A DNA stretch of 5,508 nucleotides from Oligoflexus sp. (GTDB lineage Bacteria; Bdellovibrionota_B; Oligoflexia; Oligoflexales; Oligoflexaceae), in NCBI GenBank assembly GCA_030151925.1, contig JASLCY010000192.1, forward strand, positions 1 through 5,508, written 5' to 3'. Every line of letters begins with the position of its first letter. The stretch's first letter is position 1. The notes under the pieces are model-generated. The model did not search any database, was not told the origin of the DNA, and was given only the letters and a program-made list of their open reading frames with translations. This document shows, one piece after another, positions 1-5,411 of this stretch. Position numbers and translations under genes: made by a program.

Positions 1-495
1 CGCTTCGTCGATGCTGTAGGCCATTAACTCGAACTCGCGCGGGCTCCGCATGTAATAGATGTTGGAATGACCGCCGGAGACCACGAGGGCCAGGCAGGGG
101 AAGAGCTCTTCCGCCGTTTCCTTGAGGCCGAGGAGCGCGCCGTGCACATGCGCCTCCACGTGGTTCACGGGCACGAGGGGGATGCCGGAGGCGAGGGCGA
201 GGCCCTTCGCGTAGGCGATGCCGACGAGCAGCGCGCCGATGAGCCCCGGGCCCTGCGTGATCGCGATCGCGTCGATGTCCGCGAGCGTCTTGCCGGCTTC
301 GTCGAGCGCTTCGGAGACGATCGCGTCGATGACCTGGAGATGCGCGCGCGCGGCGACCTCCGGCACGACGCCGCCGAACTTCTGGTGGATGTCGATCTGC
401 GAGGCGACGATGGAGCTGTGGACCTGCCGGCCGTTCTCGACGACGGCGGCGGCGGTCTCATCACAGCTGGTTTCTATGCCGAGGATCAGAGTCAT
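1..495 (-). CDS. tsaD: TsaD, tRNA N6-adenosine threonylcarbamoyltransferase (N-terminal half, cut by window edge)
   Basis: TsaD (formerly Gcp/YgjD) is the catalytic subunit that, with TsaB and TsaE, moves the threonylcarbamoyl group from threonylcarbamoyl-AMP to A37 of ANN-decoding tRNAs in the cytoplasm. Reading leftward from ATG at 495-493, 165 codons are open to base 1. The protein begins [20 protein letters not shown], the family's N-terminal signature of the ASKHA fold. It continues with [14 protein letters not shown] (about residues 39-52), [13 protein letters not shown] (about 80-92), the metal-binding NHVEAHVHG block (His112 and His116) and SGGHS (140-144). The family is usually about 335-345 residues, so roughly half is missing, only because the window ends. 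The upstream sequence has an AGGG Shine-Dalgarno-like stretch. The gene starts 22 bp after the CpoB-like gene on the same strand and is probably co-transcribed with it. No disrupted or missing key residue is visible. Confidence 0.97.
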   Translation of the reverse strand, partial: MTLILGIETSCDETAAAVVENGRQVHSSIVASQIDIHQKFGGVVPEVAARAHLQVIDAIVSEALDEAGKTLADIDAIAITQGPGLIGALLVGIAYAKGLALASGIPLVPVNHVEAHVHGALLGLKETAEELFPCLALVVSGGHSNIYYMRSPREFELMAYSIDEA

Positions 496-517
496 GGTGG
501 GTCCCTAGGCCGAGCGA

Positions 518-1351
518 TCAGAGTTTGCTGAGCTTTTCTTTCGCCTGTTTGGCTTCATCGGTCTTGCCGTGCTTCTGGATCAGCTCTTGATAATAGATCT
601 TCGCGGTCTCGGTGTCGCCGAGCTGCTTGAAGCAATCGCCCATGCGCAGCAGCGAGTACGAGAGGTTCTCGGTCGGCTTGCTCTCGAGGTAATCGTTGAA
701 GCGGAGCGCCGCGTCGCGGACCTGGCCGCTCTTGTAGAAGCTCTCGGCGACCATGAAAGTCGCTTCCTGCTTGGTCTTCTTCTGCTTGAACGTGCCGAGG
801 AGCTTGTCGCCCTGGTCGGCCACGAGCTTGTAATTCTTGTCTTCGAACGCGGACTTGAGGTCCTTGAAGCTCTTGAGTTTTACCGCGCCTTCCTTCTTGT
901 CGCCGTCGTCCTTGCTCGACTTCTTCTCGGGCTTCTTCGTATCTATCGCCTTGTCGATCGCGGCGATGATGCGGTTCTGGTTCTCCTCGATCGCGTCGAC
1001 GCGCGAAGCGAGGTCCGACAGGGTCTTGCTCTGCGCGGTTTCCTGCTGGCCTTCCGCGCCCGGCAGTTGGCCGGTGGTCATGCCCACGCGCAAGGCGTCG
1101 ATGTCGCCCTTGATGCGCTGGATCTCGATCGAGATCTTATCGATGCGGGTCGTCACGGAAGCTTCCTGGCGAGTCGAGCTGTTCGTGATCTCTTTGCTCT
1201 GGTTGTTGACCTGACCCTCCATAGCCATCATGCGAGTCTGCAGGGCGAAGATATCGTCCTTCAGTTGGCGTTCTTCCGCAGGTGTCACACACCCCGTCAA
1301 AGCTAAGCTAAAGAGAAGTGACGTTTTACGAAGTGTGGACATTTGAATCAT
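518..1351 (-). CDS. CpoB/YbgF-like lipoprotein with coiled coil and TPR domain
   Basis: This is a 277-residue envelope protein. A short lipoprotein signal runs from about Met1 to Gly20 (basic RK, hydrophobic LLFSLAL, lipobox LTGC with Cys21 as the lipidated residue). The residue after Cys is Val, not Asp, which under the +2 rule suggests the outer membrane. Residues about 25-135 are a heptad-rich, Gln/Glu/Ile-rich coiled coil. A Lys/Asp-rich linker follows (about 138-158), then a C-terminal set of TPR-like helices (about 160-275; for example YKSGQVRDAALRFNDYLE and CFKQLGDTETAKIYYQELI). This order matches YbgF/CpoB, which in E. coli links the Tol-Pal machine to septal peptidoglycan synthesis by PBP1B; the E. 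coli protein is soluble, not lipidated. ATG at 1351 is preferred because AAAAGGG lies 6 nt upstream; Met4 is the alternative. It lies one base after the preceding gene and 22 bp before tsaD. No tolQRAB or pal is nearby, so the Tol-Pal link is inference. Confidence 0.82.
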   Translation of the reverse strand: MIQMSTLRKTSLLFSLALTGCVTPAEERQLKDDIFALQTRMMAMEGQVNNQSKEITNSSTRQEASVTTRIDKISIEIQRIKGDIDALRVGMTTGQLPGAEGQQETAQSKTLSDLASRVDAIEENQNRIIAAIDKAIDTKKPEKKSSKDDGDKKEGAVKLKSFKDLKSAFEDKNYKLVADQGDKLLGTFKQKKTKQEATFMVAESFYKSGQVRDAALRFNDYLESKPTENLSYSLLRMGDCFKQLGDTETAKIYYQELIQKHGKTDEAKQAKEKLSKL

Positions 1352-1352
1352 T

Positions 1353-1751
1353 TTAGGCCCTTTTCTGCTTCTGGATGCTTGCCATGCGCTTCCTTAATAT
1401 AACAAGACGCCGGAAAAACAAATTGGCCTCTTTCGTCCAGAGTTCAAAATATGGTCCGCCTATTTGTAAGTCAATCGAAGTGACTCTGAGATCTTCCTTC
1501 CAGGTCAGATAATCATTGAGATCTCGAATATAGACGGCCAAGTCTTCCTCTACCGCTTCGCGTGAACCCGGATCTGGCTTTTTCAGCGGTGGAACCGGCG
1601 CATTTGAGGCTCTTGACGCGTCAATATTTTCGGTGGCCTGGCCTTCTTGGGCTTGGAGTGACGAGCTTTCTCCTGTATCCTCAGGGCTTGCATGCAAGGG
1701 TTCAGTCCCCGAATCGGCGGGCGCGTCTGGGTCGTGCTGGTTTGCTGCCAT
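1353..1751 (-). CDS. Hypothetical protein with disordered N-terminus and helical C-terminal domain
   Basis: I do not recognise this 132-residue protein. Residues 1 to about 62 are rich in Ala, Pro, Ser, Glu and Asp, with little hydrophobic content, and should be disordered. Residues about 65-130 look folded and largely helical: an acidic start (REAVEEDLAVYIRDLNDYL), a central TSIDLQIGGPYFELW stretch, then an aromatic and strongly basic helix (KEANLFFRRLVILRKRM) and a KQKRA end. There is no signal peptide or membrane helix, so it is probably cytoplasmic. AAGGTG upstream of the ATG is a credible Shine-Dalgarno site. The stop is one base before the CpoB-like start, so the two are very probably translated from one mRNA. 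The DNA here looks more AT-rich than in the neighbouring genes. That it is a real gene rests on its tight packing in the cluster, the RBS and the plausible domain pattern. A nucleic-acid or protein adaptor role would fit the basic helix but is speculative. Confidence 0.75.
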   Translation of the reverse strand: MAANQHDPDAPADSGTEPLHASPEDTGESSSLQAQEGQATENIDASRASNAPVPPLKKPDPGSREAVEEDLAVYIRDLNDYLTWKEDLRVTSIDLQIGGPYFELWTKEANLFFRRLVILRKRMASIQKQKRA

Positions 1752-1833
1752 TTGGTCACCTTTACGTTTAGCCGTTTACTACGGTATCGGTTAAGATCAA
1801 AAATATTAGTCGCTTAAAGCGGCGGAAGACACG
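1752..1833. promoter_or_regulatory. Divergent intergenic region between the cpoB-tsaD cluster and the helicase
   Basis: These 82 bp separate two divergent start codons, so promoters for both directions should lie here or overlap the gene starts. The core at about 1796-1810 is AT-rich (TCAAAAATATTAG). Two small dyads are visible: CCGT-5 nt-ACGG at 1772-1784 and CGCTT-A-AAGCG at 1811-1821, the second just upstream of the helicase ribosome binding site (GGAAG at about 1824-1828). I could not find a -35/-10 pair at standard spacing that I would defend on either strand, so the call is positional. Confidence 0.45.
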
Positions 1834-3726
1834 ATGACTGACAAAAACGATACAAAAGACGATATCTCACAGGACTTGGACACATCTTCCACGTTGGAGA
1901 CATCGGACAACGAGGCGAACGAGTTAACGGGCAATTCTTTCCCAGAGGACGGCGACGTCAAAGTCGATGCCGAACTCGATATGGCCGTGATTGAAGACGA
2001 GGATGAAGAGAAAGTCGTCGTCGAAGACACCCTGGTCGCAGCGGAGACGTTCGAAGAGCTGAACCTCGCTCCCCAACTCACCGAGGCGATTCGCCAACTG
2101 GGTTGGAGCAAACCGACCTTGATCCAGGGCCTGGCGCTGCCTCTCACGACCCGCGGCCAAGACCTCGCGGGTTTCTCGCAGACCGGTACCGGTAAAACGG
2201 GTGTGTTCCTGATCACGATCGCGCATCAGATCCTGAAGATGCGTGAAACGGCGGTCGACACCAGCAAAGAGCCGAAGGCCATCATCCTCGCGCCGACCCG
2301 TGAGCTCGCCGTGCAGATCTCGAGCGATGCCGAGGCCCTCTTTCAGCTCATCGGCATCTCGTCCATGCCCGTCTTCGGCGGCGTGGACTACGAGAAGCAG
2401 GCTGACAAGATCCGCGAAGGCGTCGACGTCATCGTCGCGACCCCGGGCCGCCTCAAGGATTACTACCAGAAGAAGATCTTCTCGACGAAGGACTGCTGCC
2501 TCTTCATCTGCGACGAAGCCGACCGCATGCTCGACATGGGCTTCATCGATGACGTCGAATACTTCCTGTCCAAACTCAGCCCCGAGACGCAAAAGCTCCT
2601 CTTCTCCGCGACGACCAACGAGAAGGTCAAGGAGCTCGCCTTCGAATACCTGGAAAACCCGAAATACATTTCGGCCAACCCCGAGGTCATCACCCCCGAG
2701 CGCATCAAGCAGTACGCGGTGATCTGCGAGTCGACCGAGAAGCTGCGCGTGATGCTCGGCCTCTTGCGTGAACACAATCCGGTCTGCTCGGTGATCTTCA
2801 CCAACACGAAGATCGTGGCTGAATGGCTGCAGTACAAACTCAGGAACAACGGCATCGACGTCGATCTGATTACGGGCGACCTACCTCAGAAGAAACGTAT
2901 CGAGCTCGTGCATCGCATCAAGAACAACGAAGTGAAGGCCCTCATCGCCACCGACGTGGCGAGCCGCGGTCTCCACATCTCGAGCATCACCCACGTCTAT
3001 AACTTTGATCTTCCCGATGACGCCGCGAACTATGTCCACCGTATCGGCCGTACCGCACGTGCGGGCGCGGAAGGTTCGGCTTATTCTCTCGTCTGCGAAG
3101 ATTATGGGCATAATCTTCTAGCCATTCAGAACTATCTCGGCGAAAATGTTGGCATAGAGACGTACTGGGTGCCCGAGGAATTCCTCGCGATCGAGGATAA
3201 AGCGGGCAACCCCTATAAGGATCCTACATTCAAAGGCAACCGTATGAAGGAAGAGGACTCCGGACGTTCTCGCTCCGGCGGACGAGCTGGCGGCGGGCGT
3301 GGTGGTCGTTCCAGTGGCCGCGGGCCGCGGGGCGAACGTGAGAAGGATCAAAACGAGAATAAACAGCAGGCCCGTGGACCGAAAGGCGAGCGGAGCGAGC
3401 AGCAGCGTGGCGGTCGTGGTGACGCTGCTCAGGGCAAACGCCAGAAAGCGGGCGCCCAAGCCCATGAACAGCTGCAAGAGCGTAAGCCGCATAAAAAGGC
3501 TCACACCGGCTCTTCGGCAGAGAATACACGCGACAATGCCTCTCAGGGCAGAAACCGTCCTCAGGGCGCTTCGGCCAAGGGCAACGACGGCCGCAAGCTG
3601 AAGGTGATAGCGCCGGCAAGCCCTATCATCAAACCCGTGCAGCCGATCAAGAAGAATCAGGAAGTGCCGAACACTCTCCTCGGCATGCTCAAGAGGATCT
3701 TCTCCGTTTTCTTCAGAAAGAAATGA
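1834..3726 (+). CDS. rhlB: RhlB-type DEAD-box ATP-dependent RNA helicase with acidic N-terminal and RGG-rich C-terminal extensions
   Basis: This 630-residue cytoplasmic enzyme should unwind or remodel RNA duplexes using ATP. All superfamily 2 DEAD-box motifs are present: Q motif (Phe73 to Gln98), motif I SQTGTGKT (115-122), Ia PTRELA (154-159), GG (182-183), Ib TPGR (203-206), II DEAD (227-230), III SAT (258-260), IV about 319-326, V ATDVASRGLHI (372-382) and VI HRIGRTARAG (402-411). The RhlB assignment rests on SRGLHI, NFDLPDD and the post-core block CEDYGHNLLAIQNYLG, all close to E. coli RhlB. RhlB unwinds RNA for the RNase E degradosome, but whether this protein does so is unknown. E. coli RhlB has about 420 residues. 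The surplus here is an Asp/Glu-rich N-terminus (1 to about 65) and a basic tail (about 470-605) with clustered Arg-Gly repeats, ending in a hydrophobic-basic segment, LLGMLKRIFSVFFRKK. A GGAAG ribosome binding site precedes the ATG. The 3' end overlaps the convergent ATPase gene by 14 bp. Confidence 0.93.
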   Translation: MTDKNDTKDDISQDLDTSSTLETSDNEANELTGNSFPEDGDVKVDAELDMAVIEDEDEEKVVVEDTLVAAETFEELNLAPQLTEAIRQLGWSKPTLIQGLALPLTTRGQDLAGFSQTGTGKTGVFLITIAHQILKMRETAVDTSKEPKAIILAPTRELAVQISSDAEALFQLIGISSMPVFGGVDYEKQADKIREGVDVIVATPGRLKDYYQKKIFSTKDCCLFICDEADRMLDMGFIDDVEYFLSKLSPETQKLLFSATTNEKVKELAFEYLENPKYISANPEVITPERIKQYAVICESTEKLRVMLGLLREHNPVCSVIFTNTKIVAEWLQYKLRNNGIDVDLITGDLPQKKRIELVHRIKNNEVKALIATDVASRGLHISSITHVYNFDLPDDAANYVHRIGRTARAGAEGSAYSLVCEDYGHNLLAIQNYLGENVGIETYWVPEEFLAIEDKAGNPYKDPTFKGNRMKEEDSGRSRSGGRAGGGRGGRSSGRGPRGEREKDQNENKQQARGPKGERSEQQRGGRGDAAQGKRQKAGAQAHEQLQERKPHKKAHTGSSAENTRDNASQGRNRPQGASAKGNDGRKLKVIAPASPIIKPVQPIKKNQEVPNTLLGMLKRIFSVFFRKK

Positions 3727-4612
3727 TCCCATCCGGACTGAACTGCCAGAGCCCTTGGAAACGAGGGTTCTGGCGTTCAAGCTTCACCACCAAAGCCCCA
3801 TGCATGACCAGCAGCTCGCGCCATTCCTCGCGACTCGCCGCGCCCAGCTCCGCGAGACGCCAAGGCAGTTCTTCCGCCGTCGAGGCGTGAACCGTCGTCC
3901 ACACCGCCGAGTGTCCGGCGAGGAGCGCGCGTTTAAAGGCGAAGATCTCCTCGCGCCTTAATTCGCCGATGATCATGCGATCGGGCCTGAGGCGCAGCAG
4001 CTCATCGATAAGATGCTCAAGGCTCACCGAACCTTCCCCAGCAAGATTGGCCTGCTGTGCACAGAGACGGATCCATCGCGGCGAGAGCCGAGGAACTTCC
4101 GGAAGCTGCTCCAGGATCGCGACCCTTTCGTCCTTCGCCCATTCCAGCAGAGCGCTGACCATAAAAGTGGTTTTACCCGATCCCGTCGGGCCCATGACGA
4201 ACACCGGGTGATGGTGATTCAAGCGCTGGACGGCAGCGTCCCGCCGGACGGCGGGAATAAAATCCCCGAGCGAGAACTCGCCGAGCCTGTGCCGCCTCAC
4301 GCTGAGCAGCAGGCCGTCACGCGCGATAGGCGGAAGAAGGCCATGCCAGCGGTAATGCCGCTCCTCTTCGCCGATCAAAGATGAGGGCACACTAAAACAC
4401 CCGCCTGCCGCGGGCTGCATAGGATCCCAACGCACGCCTTGAGCCAGGGCAAAGTCTTGGAGGGTTTCGAGGGATTCGCGGTGCAGGGGAGAGGGCCTGT
4501 AGGCTTTCGCCGCGCCCGTCACGAGGCAGAGCGATTCAAAGCCATCGAAGAGGAGTTCGTCGACGCGATCATCCTGACGAAAGAGGTCGTCGACAAGTTG
4601 TTCGAACTTCAC
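3713..4612 (-). CDS. VirB11/CpaF-family secretion ATPase, compact and orphan
   Basis: This 299-residue protein belongs to the hexameric type II/IV secretion ATPases (VirB11, CpaF/TadA, PilT superfamily), which power pilus assembly, secretion or DNA transfer at the inner membrane. An N-terminal domain (1 to about 110) has the DELLFDG and LLLSVRR elements typical of these proteins. The nucleotide domain has Walker A GPTGSGKTT (141-149), an Asp-box equivalent ILEQLPEV (166-173, Glu168), Walker B RPDRMIIGELR (209-219) and a His box GHSAVWTTVHAST (233-245). The His box has Ala where Gly is common, and the Asp box has Gln-Leu where Asp-Thr is common. Length fits VirB11 (about 330-345) better than CpaF (over 400). 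No TadB/TadC, VirB or pilin gene is in view, so the machine it serves is unknown. The start is GTG at 4612 with no good Shine-Dalgarno. The frame stays open 14 codons upstream without an ATG or GTG. It begins 29 bp after the DUF494 gene, so coupled expression is likely. Confidence 0.88.
   Translation of the reverse strand: MKFEQLVDDLFRQDDRVDELLFDGFESLCLVTGAAKAYRPSPLHRESLETLQDFALAQGVRWDPMQPAAGGCFSVPSSLIGEEERHYRWHGLLPPIARDGLLLSVRRHRLGEFSLGDFIPAVRRDAAVQRLNHHHPVFVMGPTGSGKTTFMVSALLEWAKDERVAILEQLPEVPRLSPRWIRLCAQQANLAGEGSVSLEHLIDELLRLRPDRMIIGELRREEIFAFKRALLAGHSAVWTTVHASTAEELPWRLAELGAASREEWRELLVMHGALVVKLERQNPRFQGLWQFSPDGIISF
3745..3774 (+). terminator. Hairpin after the helicase stop, possible terminator or 3'-end stabiliser
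   Basis: An 11-bp stem (GCCAGAGCCCT at 3745-3755 against AGGGTTCTGGC at 3764-3774) pairs fully if one G-U wobble is allowed, around an 8-nt loop. AAC and GTT can extend it across a one-base bulge. It begins 19 nt after the helicase TGA, where a terminator for that mRNA would be expected. No U-run follows, so it is not a classical intrinsic terminator. It lies wholly inside the 3' end of the opposing ATPase gene, so the pairing may partly reflect codon constraint there. Confidence 0.4.
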
Positions 4613-4641
4613 GTGTAATTGCGTCCAGGGCTGGGGCTTTA

Positions 4642-5139
4642 TCAGCAGTAATATTCAGGGACGCAGACCTTGAACATCTCGAGGAAGTCAGCTTCAGAGG
4701 TACCGGGCAGGACCGATGTAAAGATTTCGGCCAGGAGATTCGAGACTTCTTCATCATCCCAATCACGCGTATCGATTACGCGCGCGCCTTCGAGCATGCG
4801 TTCGATCACTTCGCTCGAGAGGATGCCTTTGTGCCGGCAGAGCTCGAGCTTCGCCCAGATAGGTTTGGAAAAGCAGATCCTTTCCATGGGATGGGCGATA
4901 CGCGTCCCTTCGCTCTGCGTTTGCAGCATCGCTAGGGATTCGACGACGGTTCCCGAATTTACGGCTTTCTCGACCCAATCACAGGCCTTCTGAATATCAT
5001 GACTCGAAAAACCCGCATCCAGCAATTCATTCCGGACATGCCGCTCCGTGAGCTCTAGCTCATCGTAACCATAGACTACGAGTTCAGCCATCGCCTGAAC
5101 GACTACCCACCAAGCTGTTTCTGAAGTGACATTCTGCAT
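4642..5139 (-). CDS. smg: Smg/DUF494 family protein
   Basis: This 165-residue, all-helical, acidic soluble protein resembles Smg (DUF494), a family of about 155-160 residues with no settled biochemical function, often found near dprA, topA or tsaC in Proteobacteria. The similarity lies in an N-terminal block (AELVVYGYDELELTERHVR, then ELLDAGFSSHDIQKACDWVE, like the LxxAGFxxxDIxxALxWLE pattern), and in a C-terminal block (KGILSSEVIERMLE, then DDEEVSNLLAEIFTSVLPG, like the ETREMVIERVLAL and VLMVLFNIPG segments of E. coli Smg). It starts with a WWVVV stretch and ends in PEYYC. The start is taken as ATG at 5139, because GAGGAG at 5150-5145 sits 5 nt upstream. A GTG two codons earlier is less likely since it overlaps that site. 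The orphan VirB11-like ATPase follows 29 bp downstream. The family call is from memory of the pattern and is moderately secure. Confidence 0.66.
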   Translation of the reverse strand: MQNVTSETAWWVVVQAMAELVVYGYDELELTERHVRNELLDAGFSSHDIQKACDWVEKAVNSGTVVESLAMLQTQSEGTRIAHPMERICFSKPIWAKLELCRHKGILSSEVIERMLEGARVIDTRDWDDEEVSNLLAEIFTSVLPGTSEADFLEMFKVCVPEYYC

Positions 5140-5144
5140 GCGCA

Positions 5145-5150
5145 CTCCTC
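5145..5150 (-). promoter_or_regulatory. Ribosome binding site deciding the smg start
   Basis: On the minus strand GAGGAG (5150 to 5145) precedes the ATG at 5139 by 5 nt. The in-frame GTG at 5145-5143 shares its first G with this site, so the ribosome should choose the ATG two codons downstream. This shortens the protein from 167 to 165 residues. Confidence 0.7.
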
Positions 5151-5218
5151 GTACGGAACTAGGCCCGCTGTTAAGACAGATTGAGAACGGTTTTCAGGAT
5201 GTATTCTGTATGCTCTTC

Positions 5219-5280
5219 ATACTAGCCTAATTCTTTGCCTTTCCAAAAGCAAAAATAAAGAGACCCTTATTCTGTAACAA
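5219..5280 (-). promoter_or_regulatory. Candidate sigma70-type promoter(s) for smg and the ATPase
   Basis: The AT-rich stretch upstream of smg holds two possible promoters on the minus strand. One is TTGTTA (5280-5275), a 17-bp spacer and TATTTT (5257-5252). The other is TTGGAA (5246-5241), a 16-bp spacer and TAGTAT (5224-5219). Each hexamer matches the consensus at four of six positions. The second would give a leader of about 70 nt before smg. AT-rich DNA yields such matches by chance, so this is a candidate only. Confidence 0.3.
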
Positions 5281-5293
5281 GGACCGACCTAGC

Positions 5294-5410
5294 AACCATC
5301 TCATAAATGGGAGGGCTAGGCTCGAGGAGGAGGGCGCCCGGAGCGTACGCACTGGTACATGAGGAGCGCCCGACGACGAAGAACGACGCCATCGCATTTA
5401 TGAGATGGTT
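5294..5410. repeat. Perfect 16-bp inverted repeat flanking an 85-bp GC-rich spacer
   Basis: AACCATCTCATAAATG at 5294-5309 is the exact reverse complement of 5395-5410. One base outside each arm the flanks read CTAG (5289-5292) and CTAA (5412-5415). The AT-rich arms enclose a GC-rich spacer with its own symmetry: GGGCGC (5332-5337) against GCGCCC (5366-5371), and palindromes CTCGAG (5321-5326) and GCGTACGC (5343-5350). Pairing also continues just inside the arms (GA/TC, GGC/GCC). As RNA this would fold into a long nested hairpin. It could be a small non-autonomous transposable element or IS remnant, a structured RNA, or a transcription barrier upstream of smg. The near-duplicate CTAR flanks slightly favour a mobile origin of IS5-like type. 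No convincing transposase is present. Confidence 0.6.
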
Positions 5411-5411
5411 T

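Noticed and set aside
67..531. Plus-strand open frame opposite tsaD
   Set aside because: The minus strand encodes an unmistakable TsaD N-terminus, and the plus-strand reading is Arg/Asp/Gly-rich with no domain.
569..1306. Long plus-strand open frame of 245 codons opposite the CpoB-like gene
   Set aside because: It is Leu/Val/Arg-rich with no recognisable domain and is fully antisense to a gene with a clear lipobox and TPR pattern, so it is a mirror of that gene's codon bias.
1924..2775. Minus-strand open frame of 283 codons inside the helicase
   Set aside because: It is antisense to intact helicase motifs and shows only Arg/Asp/Leu-rich composition typical of an out-of-frame reading.
3280..3420. 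Tandem DNA repeat in the helicase tail
   Set aside because: The Arg/Gly-rich coding makes the DNA look repetitive (GGC/CGT runs), but I see no regular repeat unit at the DNA level.
3118..3780. Minus-strand open frame of 220 codons over the helicase tail
   Set aside because: It reads the Arg/Gly-rich tail in antisense and gives Ala/Thr/Leu-rich low-complexity protein with no motif; it also overlaps the well-supported ATPase end.
5294..5410. Invertible (phase-variable) promoter between the 16-bp repeats
   Set aside because: The 85-bp spacer is GC-rich with no promoter-like hexamers and no recombinase is nearby. The architecture fits a small element or hairpin better.
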